Assembly (NCBI GenBank): GCA_035318985.1
Contig: DATHDP010000137.1
Span: 1 to 52,217 of the forward strand
DNA length: 52,217 nucleotides
DNA from: VBAS01 sp035318985
GTDB lineage: Bacteria > Bacteroidota > Bacteroidia > Chitinophagales > Chitinophagaceae
Reading direction: 5' to 3'
Position numbers and translations under genes: made by a program. The notes beneath the pieces were generated by a model that was given only the letters and a program-made list of their open reading frames with translations, ran no database searches and was not told the origin of the DNA. Of this stretch, positions 23,016 to 32,445 are shown one piece after another. How positions within the stretch are numbered: position 1 is the stretch's first letter; every line of letters starts with the position of its first letter.

Positions 23016-25778
23016 TTATACAACTACGTTGATCATTTTATTTTTAACATAAATGATCTTCTTAGGCTGTTTACCTTCCAGCCATTTGGTAACGATCGCA
23101 TCTTTCATTACGATTTCCTCCACCTGCTGTTGCGTGATATCAAGAGCTAATGTCAATTCTGTTCTCGTTTTACCATTGATAGCAACAGGATATGCTTTTG
23201 AAGTTTCTTTCAGATACTTATCATTCCATTTGGGAAAGGAAGCATCAAGTATGGTTGCGCTGTTACCTAATACACTCCATAACTCTTCACTTACATGCGG
23301 TGCATAGGGAGCTAATAAAACAAGTAATTGCTCCAGCACTTCTTTCTTATAACATTTCAGATCGGTGAGATCATTTACACAGATCATGAATGTGCTGACA
23401 CCTGTATTGAAACTAAACCGTTCTGTATCTTCCTCTATCTTCTTGATTGTTTTGTGTAGCACTTTTAATTCAGCATCAGTAGCTTTCTCTTCATTCCAGA
23501 CTTTTCCTTTTAGTTCATCATAAAACAAACGCCATAATTTTTTAAGAAAGCGATGAACGCCTTCAATTCCCTTTGTGTCCCATGGCTTGCTCATTTCAAC
23601 AGGACCGAGGAACATTTCGTACATGCGAAAAGTATCTGCACCATATTTCATTACCAGATCATCAGGATTAACAGTGTTGAATTTTGATTTACTCATTTTT
23701 TCTACTTCAACTCCGCAGATATATTTTCCATCTTCTAAAATGAATTCTGCGTCATCAAATTCTCCTCTTTTCCATTTTTTAAATTCCTCGGTATCCAGTT
23801 CAACACCATCGACAATGTTGACATTGACATGAATTTGATCGGTTGAGTATTGATCTTTTAAACCATATGAAACAAATTTATTTGAACCATGTACCCTGTA
23901 AACAAATCTTGAACTTCCTTGTATCATCCCCTGGTTCATCAATCTTTTATATGGCTCATCATGACCGATCAATCCAAGATCAAAAAGAAACTTCGTCCAC
24001 ATCCGGCTGTATAATAAATGACCAACTGCATGTTCTGTGCCGCCGATATACAAATCAACCTGTCCCCAATAGTCAGATGCTTTACGGGAACAAAATTGTT
24101 TATCATTATCCGGATCCATGTAACGAAGGAAATACCAACTACTGCCTGCATATCCCGGCATTGTATTTACTTCTCTTGTTCCGCTTTTATAATTTTTCCA
24201 TTCAGTTAAATTAGATAATGGTCCCTCTCCATCCGGTCCGGGCTTCAGATCGTCCATATGCGGCAATAAAACAGGTAATTCTGATTCATTCAATGGATCT
24301 GCAATACCATCCTTCCAAACAATTGGAAATGGTTCACCCCAATAACGCTGACGACTAAAGGCAGCATCACGCATTTTATAATTCACTTTTCTTACACCAA
24401 TCCCCTTCTCTTCTATATTCTTAATCACAATATCAATCGCATCTTTCATCACCATGCCATTGATAAAATCTGAATTCTCAAGAATGGCATCTTTAGTGGG
24501 ATTAGCCTCCTCACCATTATAATGAGAACCAATAATATTAGTAATAGGGATATTAAAATGCTTTGCAAATAAAAAATCTCTTTGATCACCACAAGGCACA
24601 GCCATAATGGCACCGGTTCCATATCCCGCCAAAACGTATTCTGATATCCAGATCGGGATCTCTCTTCCATTAAAAGGATTGATCGCATAAGCACCGGTAA
24701 ACACACCCGTAATCTTTTTCTCAGCCATCCTTTCTCTTTCGCTCCTGCTTTTTACATAAGCCAGGTATTCATCGACGGCTATAGTTTGTTCTTTCGACTT
24801 TATTTCATTCACCATTTCCAATTCAGGAGCAATTACCATAAAGTCAACACCAAAAATTGTATCGGGGCGGGTAGTATAAACTCTGAGTTTGAGAGGGGAC
24901 TTTTTGATCTCAAAATCTATTTCCGCTCCGCTACTTTTTCCGATCCAGTTGCTTTGCATCTCTTTCATGCTTTCGCTGAAGTCAACCTTTTGAAGTCCTT
25001 CCAGCAAACGATCAGCATATTCAGTAATACGCAGGTACCATTGGCGTAATGTTTTTTTCACCACAGGATGACCGCCTCTTTCACTCACACCATTTATTAC
25101 TTCATCATTTGCTAAAACAGTTCCTAATGCTTCGCACCAGTTCACTTCGCCATAACCGCAATACGCCAACCGTCTTCTCATCAAAATATCCGACTTCTCT
25201 TTTTCAGAAAAACCTTTCCATTGCGTTGCTGAAAAATGTTTGCCCGGTATTGGTGGCCCATTCTTTGGCATAGCCCCCCTTGTTTCATACTTGGCAATAA
25301 GTTTAGAGATAGGCAATGCTTTTTTCTCTGTATGGCAGAAATAACTATTGAACAGTTGTAGAAAGATCCATTGAGTCCATTTATAAAAATTCGGTTCACT
25401 GGTTCTCACTTCACGACTCCAGTCAAAACAAAAACCGACATTATCTAATTGCTTGCGGAAATTATTAATGTTGTTCCCGGTGGATTCGGCAGGGTGTATT
25501 CCATGCTCGATCGCATATTGCTCGGCCGGTAAACCAAATGAATCATAGCCCATCGGGTGCAATACATTAAAACCCTTTAGTCGTTTGAACCGCGCATAAA
25601 TATCGGATGCGATATAACCCAATGGATGTCCCACATGTAAACCTGCACCACTCGGATACGGGAACATATCCAGCACATAATATTTTGGTTTAGCAGAATC
25701 GTTAGATACTTCATATACCTTATTCTCATTCCACCACTCCTGCCATTTTTTTTCAATATCTCTGAATCTATATTCCAT
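23016..25778 (-). CDS. leuS: Leucyl-tRNA synthetase
   Basis: Class I aminoacyl-tRNA synthetase charging tRNA-Leu. The 920-residue product has the HIGH-type motif HVGH within GAGLHVGHPLGYIASD (48-51), the CP1 editing domain (TTRPDTIFGVDFMVIAPE and GTGAIMAVPCGDQRDFLFAK with its invariant Asp), the leucine-specific region and the KMSKS motif in GVEVEKMSKSKFNTVNPDDL (694-698). The anticodon-binding and C-terminal domains end with KQPKKIIYVKNKMINVVV. It is somewhat longer than E. coli LeuS (860) owing to inserts usual for Bacteroidota. The 5' side carries a dispersed repeat rather than an identifiable leader regulator. Confidence 0.98.
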   Translation of the reverse strand: MEYRFRDIEKKWQEWWNENKVYEVSNDSAKPKYYVLDMFPYPSGAGLHVGHPLGYIASDIYARFKRLKGFNVLHPMGYDSFGLPAEQYAIEHGIHPAESTGNNINNFRKQLDNVGFCFDWSREVRTSEPNFYKWTQWIFLQLFNSYFCHTEKKALPISKLIAKYETRGAMPKNGPPIPGKHFSATQWKGFSEKEKSDILMRRRLAYCGYGEVNWCEALGTVLANDEVINGVSERGGHPVVKKTLRQWYLRITEYADRLLEGLQKVDFSESMKEMQSNWIGKSSGAEIDFEIKKSPLKLRVYTTRPDTIFGVDFMVIAPELEMVNEIKSKEQTIAVDEYLAYVKSRSERERMAEKKITGVFTGAYAINPFNGREIPIWISEYVLAGYGTGAIMAVPCGDQRDFLFAKHFNIPITNIIGSHYNGEEANPTKDAILENSDFINGMVMKDAIDIVIKNIEEKGIGVRKVNYKMRDAAFSRQRYWGEPFPIVWKDGIADPLNESELPVLLPHMDDLKPGPDGEGPLSNLTEWKNYKSGTREVNTMPGYAGSSWYFLRYMDPDNDKQFCSRKASDYWGQVDLYIGGTEHAVGHLLYSRMWTKFLFDLGLIGHDEPYKRLMNQGMIQGSSRFVYRVHGSNKFVSYGLKDQYSTDQIHVNVNIVDGVELDTEEFKKWKRGEFDDAEFILEDGKYICGVEVEKMSKSKFNTVNPDDLVMKYGADTFRMYEMFLGPVEMSKPWDTKGIEGVHRFLKKLWRLFYDELKGKVWNEEKATDAELKVLHKTIKKIEEDTERFSFNTGVSTFMICVNDLTDLKCYKKEVLEQLLVLLAPYAPHVSEELWSVLGNSATILDASFPKWNDKYLKETSKAYPVAINGKTRTELTLALDITQQQVEEIVMKDAIVTKWLEGKQPKKIIYVKNKMINVVV

Positions 25779-26159
25779 TCTTAGTTATAAGTTGTATGTA
25801 TTGTGTTATTATTTTTTTGTTCCCGGCTACATTACTACTATTTAGCTTTTGTTGCGTCGCACTCTTCAACGCCTTGTTTACTATTCAACATATGATGATA
25901 GGAGAACAGGAACCCAAACGGAGCGTCGCAACATTAGCCGAACAAAGATGTGAAAGAAGACTTAAAAAAATTATTTCTTTCCACCTCTCAAAAATATCAT
26001 TCGATACTAATCGTTAGAGAGCAACAAATTTACGGATTTGACCGATACATATGGGGACAAAGCCGTTACTTTGCCCGTCCGAACGATGATCAATATATGC
26101 AACATTGTTTTTATTGTTCATCCGGGCGGACCAATCCTTAAAAAACTAATAAAGTACTC
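25779..26159. repeat. Non-coding leuS-ftsX intergenic region with repeat copy B
   Basis: The only gene-free stretch over 300 bases, lying between the divergent leuS and ftsX starts. Bases 25837-25870 hold repeat copy B (ACTATTTAGC, four bases, GTTGCGTCGCACTCTTCAAC), preceded by TTCCCGGC as in copy A. About 50 bases on, GGAGCGTCGCAAC (near 25919-25931) forms an imperfect inverted partner of GTTGCGTCGC. Short open frames here show no protein-like composition. Toward ftsX, TTTG (26037) and TTACTTTG (26066-26073) weakly resemble -33/-7 promoter elements. Confidence 0.6.
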
Positions 26160-27032
26160 ATGGTCAAAGCAGGAAGAGCTTCTATCAAACGCGGCAAGCC
26201 ATCTTATTTCATGTCAATTCTTGGTGTTACACTTGTATTATTCCTGATGGGAATTATCGGGTTGATCACTATCAATGGCCGCAAGATCATCACTAGTCTT
26301 AAAGAAAGTTTGGAAGTGCAGGTATTCCTGAAACAAAATATTAAGGACACGGCAAGAGAGCGGTTGCAAAATTATATTGCGGCACAACCGTACGTGAAAG
26401 AAATAAAATACACCGATAAGGAAACAGCAAAGAAAGAATGGATAAAAACCGGTGGTGAAGATTTTACCGAATTCATTGATAATAGCCTGTTGCCGCCAAG
26501 TATTGATTTCAAACTGAAAGCCGATTTTCTTGACTCCGCCCGCCTTGTTGCTATCAAAGCAGATATTTCTCAGTTTCCAATAGTTGATGAAGTAAAATAT
26601 CCGACTGCTGTTGTTCAAAAAATGAGCTCCAATCTCAGGATGGTGAGCATTTATTTATTGATCGCTGCGATATTGATCTCAGCGGTAGTTATTATCCTGA
26701 TCGATAATACAATTCGCCTGGCAATGTTCAGTAATCGCTTCCTGATAAAAACCATGCAAATGGTAGGAGCAACCAGGTGGTACATTGCCAAACCGCTTGA
26801 TATGCGGGCCGTGATCAATGGGGCTATCAGTGGTATCATTGCAACTGCAATCGTTTATGTGCTCGTTATATCTCTCGAAAGCTTTTTTGCTGGTTTCAGG
26901 GCATTAAGAGATACTCAATCTCTTTTGTTACTGGGTTTTGTATTGATAGTGCTTGGCATCTGCATTACCGTTTTCAGCACCCACCGCAGTGTACTGAAAT
27001 ATCTGCGCATGAAACTGGATGAATTGTATTGA
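26160..27032 (+). CDS. ftsX: Cell division protein FtsX-like permease
   Basis: A 290-residue FtsX, the membrane partner of ATPase FtsE, which controls peptidoglycan hydrolases at the septum. The cytoplasmic N-terminus leads into a first helix (FMSILGVTLVLFLMGIIGLI). An extracytoplasmic domain follows (residues ~50-160: LEVQVFLKQNIKDTARERLQ, YVKEIKYTDKETAKKEW, LPPSIDFKLK). Then come three more helices with the FtsX/MacB-like core NRFLIKTMQMVGATRWYIAK. The four-helix layout and size are typical. ftsE is not adjacent, as is usual in Bacteroidota. The order ftsX, DUF3098, uppP is a conserved envelope neighbourhood in the phylum. Confidence 0.93.
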   Translation: MVKAGRASIKRGKPSYFMSILGVTLVLFLMGIIGLITINGRKIITSLKESLEVQVFLKQNIKDTARERLQNYIAAQPYVKEIKYTDKETAKKEWIKTGGEDFTEFIDNSLLPPSIDFKLKADFLDSARLVAIKADISQFPIVDEVKYPTAVVQKMSSNLRMVSIYLLIAAILISAVVIILIDNTIRLAMFSNRFLIKTMQMVGATRWYIAKPLDMRAVINGAISGIIATAIVYVLVISLESFFAGFRALRDTQSLLLLGFVLIVLGICITVFSTHRSVLKYLRMKLDELY

Positions 27033-27115
27033 AACCAAAGTCATAATTCAGCTTTAACTTACCGTCTTTTCTGACTTACTGACTTTTCTCTATATTGCAG
27101 CCCTAAATTTCCGGT

Positions 27116-27370
27116 ATGAGCGAAAAGAAACAGGTAACTACAACAAGTACATCAAGTTTATTTGACAAACAAAACATGTGGCTGATGTTGCTGGGTGTTG
27201 GGGTAATTGCAGTCGGTATGTTGTTAATGGTTGGTGGCAGAAGCAAAGATCCTAACACATTTAATTATGATGAGGTATACAGTACTTTGAGGATCAGTGT
27301 GGCTCCTGTATTAATTATAATCGGTTTGGGTATTGAGATCTACGCAATTTTTAAAAAACCAAAATCTTAA
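27116..27370 (+). CDS. DUF3098 membrane protein
   Basis: An 84-residue protein of the DUF3098 family, known almost only from Bacteroidota. It has a Thr/Ser-rich cytoplasmic start (KKQVTTTSTSSLFDKQN), a first helix (WLMLLGVGVIAVGMLLMVGG), the conserved loop SKDPNTFNYDEVYSTLRISV and a second helix (APVLIIIGLGIEIYAIF). Function is unknown, but its constant position between ftsX and uppP implies a role in cell-wall growth or division. It is probably cotranscribed with ftsX (83 bp apart). Confidence 0.9.
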   Translation: MSEKKQVTTTSTSSLFDKQNMWLMLLGVGVIAVGMLLMVGGRSKDPNTFNYDEVYSTLRISVAPVLIIIGLGIEIYAIFKKPKS

Positions 27371-27467
27371 TTTGCCAATGTGCAAAAGTGCCAATATGCA
27401 AATTGGCATTGATTAGTTTCAGATTTCCTTCATTTGCACATCTGCACATTTTCAAATTTGCACATTC
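27371..27467. repeat. GTGCAAA / TTTGCAC inverted array upstream of uppP
   Basis: The left half has repeated CCAATGTGCAAA- and CCAATATGCAAA-like units and the right half has the inverse, TTTGCACATCTGCACATTTT and AAATTTGCACATTC. The two halves are inverted relative to each other, so the transcript could form a long imperfect stem ending 4 bp before the uppP start. Similar sequences are commonly dispersed in Bacteroidota intergenic DNA. Confidence 0.6.
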
Positions 27468-27470
27468 ATC

Positions 27471-28289
27471 ATGAGTATTGTTGACGCTGTTATTCTTGCC
27501 GTCGTTGAAGGGTTGACCGAGTTTCTTCCTATTTCTTCTACAGGTCATATGATCGTTACCAGCTATTTACTCGGTATTTATAAAGATGAGTTCACCAAAT
27601 TGTATGAGGTATCTATTCAATTCGGTGCCATCCTCGCTGTTGTTGTTTTATATTGGAGAAAATTTTTTGAATTCCGTCGCTGGCAGTTTTATGCGAAATT
27701 GGCTGTTGGCGTCTTACCTGCATTGATTCTTGGTTATTTATTCTCAGATAAAGTGGATGATCTATTGGAAAGTCCGACAACTGTTGCTATCGCTATGTTG
27801 GTGGGAGGTATTATACTTTTGTTTATTGATAATTTATTTAAGGTTCATACAATTGAATCTGATGACCAGGTAACTTTTCCAAAAGCATTTTTAGTTGGCT
27901 GCTGGCAGGTGCTGGCGATGATACCTGGTGTAAGTCGCAGTGCTGCTTCCATTATTGGTGGTATGCAACAAAAATTTACAAGACATCTTGCGGCTGAGTT
28001 TTCATTTTTCCTTGCTGTGCCGACCATGCTTGCTGCAAGTTGTTATACTATTTTTTTAAAAAAATGGAGCGGCGGATTGAAAGGTTATGAGATCATCAGG
28101 CAAAGCAATGAGAACATGGCTTCATTCATTGCCGGTAATATCATTGCCTTCGTAGTTGCGATGATCGCCATAAAATTCTTCATCAATTATTTAAAGATCT
28201 ATGGCTTCAGGGCTTTTGGATTTTACCGGATCATTGCCGGGATCATTTTGCTTGCCATTATTCTAAGTGGCGTGATGGAAATAGATTAA
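27471..28289 (+). CDS. uppP: Undecaprenyl-diphosphate phosphatase UppP (BacA)
   Basis: An integral membrane phosphatase that recycles undecaprenyl pyrophosphate to the monophosphate carrier of peptidoglycan and polysaccharide synthesis. The 272-residue product shows the two signature motifs: VEGLTEFLPISSTGH (residues 12-26, with catalytic Glu 17 and His 26 regions) and IPGVSRSAASIIGGM with the catalytic Arg. The multi-helix topology and length fit the BacA family. Resistance to bacitracin is a known effect of the family. It is the third gene of the ftsX-DUF3098-uppP group; the usual next gene truB is absent and replaced by a transporter. Confidence 0.97.
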   Translation: MSIVDAVILAVVEGLTEFLPISSTGHMIVTSYLLGIYKDEFTKLYEVSIQFGAILAVVVLYWRKFFEFRRWQFYAKLAVGVLPALILGYLFSDKVDDLLESPTTVAIAMLVGGIILLFIDNLFKVHTIESDDQVTFPKAFLVGCWQVLAMIPGVSRSAASIIGGMQQKFTRHLAAEFSFFLAVPTMLAASCYTIFLKKWSGGLKGYEIIRQSNENMASFIAGNIIAFVVAMIAIKFFINYLKIYGFRAFGFYRIIAGIILLAIILSGVMEID

Positions 28290-28324
28290 TCTCGCTATCT
28301 TTCGCTTACCTAAAAATCAACTGC

Positions 28325-29671
28325 ATGCAAACGGCTTCTAAAAAAGTTCTGAACGGCTGGGCGATGTACGATTGGGCGAACAGTGTTTATAACCTGGTGA
28401 TCACTTCCACTATTTTTCCTGCCTACTATGTTGCGATCACAGCAGCAACTGATCCGAATGAAAAATCATACGTAAGCTTCTTTGGCAGAAAATTTATTAA
28501 TACAGCGCTGCAGGATTATGCATTGGCATTTGTTTTTTTGATCGTTGCATTTTCATCTCCCATACTTAGTTCCATTGCGGATTACCGGCGTAATAAGAAA
28601 ATCTGGTTACGGATTTTCTGTTACATAGGATCTGCCTCCTGCATGGCTCTTTTCTGGTTCACAAAGGATATTAATAATAATGTCAATATTGAGTATGGCA
28701 TTATTGCCTTTGCTATTGCAGCATGGGGATTCTGGAGCGGCAATGTATTTTATAATTCCTATCTGCCTGATATTGCTGCGCCCAAAGACCAAGATCGCAT
28801 CAGCGCAAAAGGTTATTCATTTGGTTATATCGGCAGTGTTTTATTACAACTCATTTGCTTTGTCATTATACTTAAGCCGGAATTGTTTGGACTAAATGAA
28901 GAAGATAAAACAATTGGGGCCCGCCTGTCTTTTTTATTATCAGGTCTTTGGTGGTTTGGATTTGCTCACATTCCATTCAGCGTTTTACCAAAAGGTTCTC
29001 CCGGTAATTCAACAAAGGAAAAAAGGAATGTTTTTTCCAGTGGTTTTAATGAACTGAAACTGGTATGGCAGCAGCTTAAGTTAATGCCTTCATTAAAAAG
29101 ATTTTTATTCAGCTTCTTTCTTTACAGCATGGGAGTTCAAACAGTAATGCTGGTGGCAGCAGGTTTTGGAAAAAAAGAAATTTTTCCAAAACCTGAAGAT
29201 GAATCAAAACTTTTAATGACAATTATCATTATTCAATTAGTAGCTATGGTTGGAGCTATGCTGATGAGTCGTTTAAGTAAACGAATTGGCAATTGGTGGG
29301 TATTGACGATATCGCTTTTAATTTGGATCGGCGTTTGTGTATGTGCCTATTTTATTCAATCGCAGACTGCTTTTTACATCCTGGCAGCTGTTGTTGGCCT
29401 GGTCATGGGTGGCATACAAAGTATGAGTCGCAGCACTTACAGCAAATTATTACCTGAAACAAAAGACACTACTTCCTTTTTTAGTTTTTATGATGTATCT
29501 GAAAAAATTGCGCTTGTCATAGGTATTTTTCTTTTTGGGTTTATAGAAGAACAAAGCGGAAGTATGAGAAATAGTATTGTTGCGCTGGCGAGTTTCTTTA
29601 TTTTAGGATTGCTTGCAATGTTATATGCAAAACCTGCATTTGAAAAAAGAATGGCTGAGTTGAAGCACTAA
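28325..29671 (+). CDS. MFS transporter, UMF1/Atg22-like
   Basis: A 448-residue transporter with about twelve membrane helices, of the UMF1 branch of the major facilitator superfamily (related to yeast vacuolar effluxer Atg22). Family marks are NGWAMYDWANSVYNLVITST at the N-terminus, FSSPILSSIADYRRNKKIWL (the A-type loop), NSYLPDIAAPKDQDRISAKG and MGGIQSMSRSTYSKLLPETK in the second half. The substrate is unknown; amino acid efflux is suggested only by the fungal relative. It lies 35 bp after uppP and 14 bp before the MBL-fold gene, so all are likely cotranscribed. Confidence 0.92.
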   Translation: MQTASKKVLNGWAMYDWANSVYNLVITSTIFPAYYVAITAATDPNEKSYVSFFGRKFINTALQDYALAFVFLIVAFSSPILSSIADYRRNKKIWLRIFCYIGSASCMALFWFTKDINNNVNIEYGIIAFAIAAWGFWSGNVFYNSYLPDIAAPKDQDRISAKGYSFGYIGSVLLQLICFVIILKPELFGLNEEDKTIGARLSFLLSGLWWFGFAHIPFSVLPKGSPGNSTKEKRNVFSSGFNELKLVWQQLKLMPSLKRFLFSFFLYSMGVQTVMLVAAGFGKKEIFPKPEDESKLLMTIIIIQLVAMVGAMLMSRLSKRIGNWWVLTISLLIWIGVCVCAYFIQSQTAFYILAAVVGLVMGGIQSMSRSTYSKLLPETKDTTSFFSFYDVSEKIALVIGIFLFGFIEEQSGSMRNSIVALASFFILGLLAMLYAKPAFEKRMAELKH

Positions 29672-29685
29672 TTATCTTATCAACT

Positions 29686-30579
29686 ATGAAACTTTATTCG
29701 ATCAATACAGGTTACTTTAAATTGGATGGCGGCGCTATGTTTGGCGTTGTTCCAAAATCTATCTGGAATAAAATAAACCCGGCTGATGAAAATAATTTAT
29801 GCAACTGGGCATTGCGTTGTCTATTGATCGAAGATGACGATCGTTTGATACTTGTTGATAATGGCAATGGCGATAAACAAGATGCAAAGTTTTTCAGTCA
29901 TTATCATTTGCATGGGGATGATACATTGGAAAAGTCATTGTCAAAATATGGTTTTACCAAAGATGATATCACAGATGTGTTCCTTACCCATTTACATTTC
30001 GATCATTGCGGTGGTTCTATAAAAAGAGAGCGGGATAAACTGGTACCAAATTTTCCGAATGCAACTTATTGGAGTAATGAATGGCATTGGATTACTGCCA
30101 CTCAGCCGAACGAAAGAGAAAAAGCATCTTTTCTAAAAGAAAATATTTTACCAATCGAAGAAAGTGGAAAATTAAAATTTATTGATCACCCGTTACATAC
30201 ACAAGAGACAAAGGGAAAATGGACTGTTCATCCACCAGCATTAATTTCTTCAACGCCATTTTCAGAAAATATTTTAGTCAGATTTGTAGATGGTCACACA
30301 AACGGGATGATGTTACCGCAAATAAATTACAATGAAAAGACGGTGGTTTTCATGGCTGATCTTCTTCCTTCCCAAGGTCATATTCCAATTCCTTATATAA
30401 TGGCTTACGATATGCAGCCTCTAATTTCAATGACAGAAAAAAGATCTTTCCTGAAAGAAGCATTGGAAAATAATTACATACTTTTCTTTGAACATGACCC
30501 AGTGCATGAATGTTGCACACTTCAACAAACAGAAAGAGGAATAAGATCAAAGGAGTTTTTCAAATTAGAAGAGATCTGA
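29686..30579 (+). CDS. MBL-fold metallo-hydrolase
   Basis: A 297-residue cytoplasmic hydrolase of the metallo-beta-lactamase fold. The metal site THLHFDHCGG (His 102, His 104, Asp 106, His 107) is complete. A third His in VDGHTNGMMLPQ and an Asp in MADLLPSQGH supply the remaining ligands, and a C-terminal FFEHDPVHECC gives the last His. The N-terminal YSINTGYFKLDGGAMFGVVP resembles the AHL-lactonase-like (quorum-quenching) and related branches, but the substrate cannot be inferred. No signal peptide. It is the last gene of the plus-strand run and ends 5 bp before the convergent DUF3108 gene. Confidence 0.92.
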   Translation: MKLYSINTGYFKLDGGAMFGVVPKSIWNKINPADENNLCNWALRCLLIEDDDRLILVDNGNGDKQDAKFFSHYHLHGDDTLEKSLSKYGFTKDDITDVFLTHLHFDHCGGSIKRERDKLVPNFPNATYWSNEWHWITATQPNEREKASFLKENILPIEESGKLKFIDHPLHTQETKGKWTVHPPALISSTPFSENILVRFVDGHTNGMMLPQINYNEKTVVFMADLLPSQGHIPIPYIMAYDMQPLISMTEKRSFLKEALENNYILFFEHDPVHECCTLQQTERGIRSKEFFKLEEI

Positions 30580-30584
30580 CCCCA

Positions 30585-31436
30585 TCATTGATTCCCTCTC
30601 AATTTCACCATTGAAGTAAGCGGGTAGCGAAGATTGCGGTAAGCCATCATATCAATTTTTACTTTGCCAACTACGATCGGACTTTCTACACGAAGCACTA
30701 CATGGTTTGGATCATCACTTACCCATACCGTCATTTTTTCACCACCTTCAAATATGGTTCCTTTTAATAACAGTGGTTTGAATTTTATCGCTTTAAATTT
30801 TCCGTATTGTGTTTTTATAGTTTCTTTCCCCAGGTAACGGATATACATATTAAATACTTCATTATCCAAGAACATCTTAAAAGGGATCTTGTCATCAAAT
30901 TTATATTTGTCAAAGTCAACATTCCTGGCATAGTACATAGCGCTTAATACATCCTGTATGCAATCGGGAACTTTAAATACGCCACTATTTGTTACAGCCG
31001 TATTCGCATTACGATTAAAGGTGATTGACTCATAATTCTTATAACCACCTTCATCGACATTACGAATGAATTTCAATGGTTGTAAGGTTGCAGTATCAAT
31101 ATAGGATTCATATTTATCTCTTACCCTGTAGATCCAGTCATAAGAAGCCTTTGTTTTTCCATCACCCACTACATGGTATACCGGCCTATTTCCAAAATTT
31201 TCCAACGTAGCAGTGAAAGTAGCCGTACCCGCATGGATATACGTACCTACAACTGAATAATAAACATGAAAAGTTACCTGCTCCCCTGCCTGGAATGCCT
31301 TGTTAGTGATACCGCAAAATTCATCACTTGTACCTATTGTGCTATTAGGAACAGGTGACAGTATTATTTCTTTTTCCTCCCCGGTAAAAAAAACCAACCA
31401 AATACCGAATGCCGATAATGAATTACGAAGCTTCAT
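30585..31436 (-). CDS. DUF3108 domain-containing secreted protein
   Basis: A 283-residue protein with a hydrophobic N-terminus (MKLRNSLSAFGIWLVFFTG) that probably acts as a signal or anchor, followed by the DUF3108 domain. Recognisable parts are QVTFHVYYSVVGTYIHAGTA, the YHVVGDGKTKASYDWIYRVR and YESYIDTATLQPLKFIRNV segments, and MTVWVSDDPNHVVLRVESPI. This domain has a beta-jellyroll-like fold seen in periplasmic proteins of unknown role. Its start overlaps the flippase-like gene by 14 bp, so translation is probably coupled. Confidence 0.88.
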   Translation of the reverse strand: MKLRNSLSAFGIWLVFFTGEEKEIILSPVPNSTIGTSDEFCGITNKAFQAGEQVTFHVYYSVVGTYIHAGTATFTATLENFGNRPVYHVVGDGKTKASYDWIYRVRDKYESYIDTATLQPLKFIRNVDEGGYKNYESITFNRNANTAVTNSGVFKVPDCIQDVLSAMYYARNVDFDKYKFDDKIPFKMFLDNEVFNMYIRYLGKETIKTQYGKFKAIKFKPLLLKGTIFEGGEKMTVWVSDDPNHVVLRVESPIVVGKVKIDMMAYRNLRYPLTSMVKLRGNQ

Positions 31437-32421
31437 CCTTTTTAAAAAATTTTATTCCAAGTATTAATAAACTGCCAATTGCTGCCGGTATTACTAAATT
31501 GATAACCCAAATAGTAGTGGTTACAAACCCGATCGCTAATGTATTGACTGTAAAAATTGCGAAAATTTCCTTAGTTACATACATTTTTTTAACCACTTCA
31601 AATAGCTCAATAGTTGGGGTAATAGCCATCACAAAAAAAACTATCGCTGTTGCCCAAAATCCCTGCCACCAATTTACTTCAACACCAAAAAAGTGAAACA
31701 ATAAAAAATATTGCGTAGCAAAAACTAAATAACGTAACAATGATATAGACAACAAACGCAGCAACAGCGTTGTATCTGTCTTTTCCAATTCATTAATAAG
31801 CCAAATGTATTTTTTTATTGCCGGTATTTTATCGATCCATTTCACCAACCATCCTATTCTAAAATAAAAAACTGTTAAAACTATAAAGGCAAGGGATGCA
31901 CCAATGATTCCAAGATCTTTTAACCATTGCATCCAACCAGATAAATTCATGTTAGTAATATCAGGGCGCAAGATCAACAAGCCTAAAAGACCAAAAAAGA
32001 TAGTAACAAGAAGCTGGCTAATACTGCCAAGAATCGTAAGCGATATAACTCTCAAACGATTCCCATCATCCATATAAAGGACTCTGCCAAGGTATTCGCC
32101 AGTGCGATTGGGAGTAGTAACCGAAAAAGACACTCCCGAAAAAATAGCTTTTAACGATTTAAAAAAAGAAACCGGCTGCACCCCCTGCACCGATATTTTC
32201 CATTTCAATGCCTCAAGTGACCAGTTCACAAACATTAATACAAAAACAAGAACAAAGTTGAGCACTCTTGTATCGGTAAAAGAAGCTTTTATATTCAACC
32301 ATGATTCTTCAAGATTCGGTTGATTTCTTATTTGCTTAAAAACAGAATAAGATAACCAGGCGAAGAGCAAAGGACCAAGAACATAATTGAGAAAGATTTT
32401 GATATTTTTGTTTAGCTTCAT
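31423..32421 (-). CDS. LPG-synthase-TM / flippase-like membrane protein
   Basis: A 332-residue integral membrane protein of the lysylphosphatidylglycerol synthase TM region family (UPF0104/YbhN, also called flippase-like). Family features are the N-terminal helix LNYVLGPLLFAWLSYSVF, FVNWSLEALKWKISV, FSVTTPNRTGEYLGRVLYMD (matching the conserved PxRxGE region) and SLLRYLVFATQYFLLFHFF. About eight helices follow. The catalytic MprF-type aminoacyl domain is absent, so a role in lipid or glycolipid handling rather than lysinylation is likely. It overlaps the DUF3108 gene by 14 bp; its start is only 24 bp from the divergent ruvC start. Confidence 0.87.
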   Translation of the reverse strand: MKLNKNIKIFLNYVLGPLLFAWLSYSVFKQIRNQPNLEESWLNIKASFTDTRVLNFVLVFVLMFVNWSLEALKWKISVQGVQPVSFFKSLKAIFSGVSFSVTTPNRTGEYLGRVLYMDDGNRLRVISLTILGSISQLLVTIFFGLLGLLILRPDITNMNLSGWMQWLKDLGIIGASLAFIVLTVFYFRIGWLVKWIDKIPAIKKYIWLINELEKTDTTLLLRLLSISLLRYLVFATQYFLLFHFFGVEVNWWQGFWATAIVFFVMAITPTIELFEVVKKMYVTKEIFAIFTVNTLAIGFVTTTIWVINLVIPAAIGSLLILGIKFFKKDEAS

Positions 32422-32445
32422 TAATCCTGTAAAAATACTTGCTCA

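Noticed and set aside
25796..26247. Several overlapping small ORFs in the leuS-ftsX gap
   Set aside because: They run across the dispersed repeat and into the ftsX start in a different frame; compositions are not protein-like.
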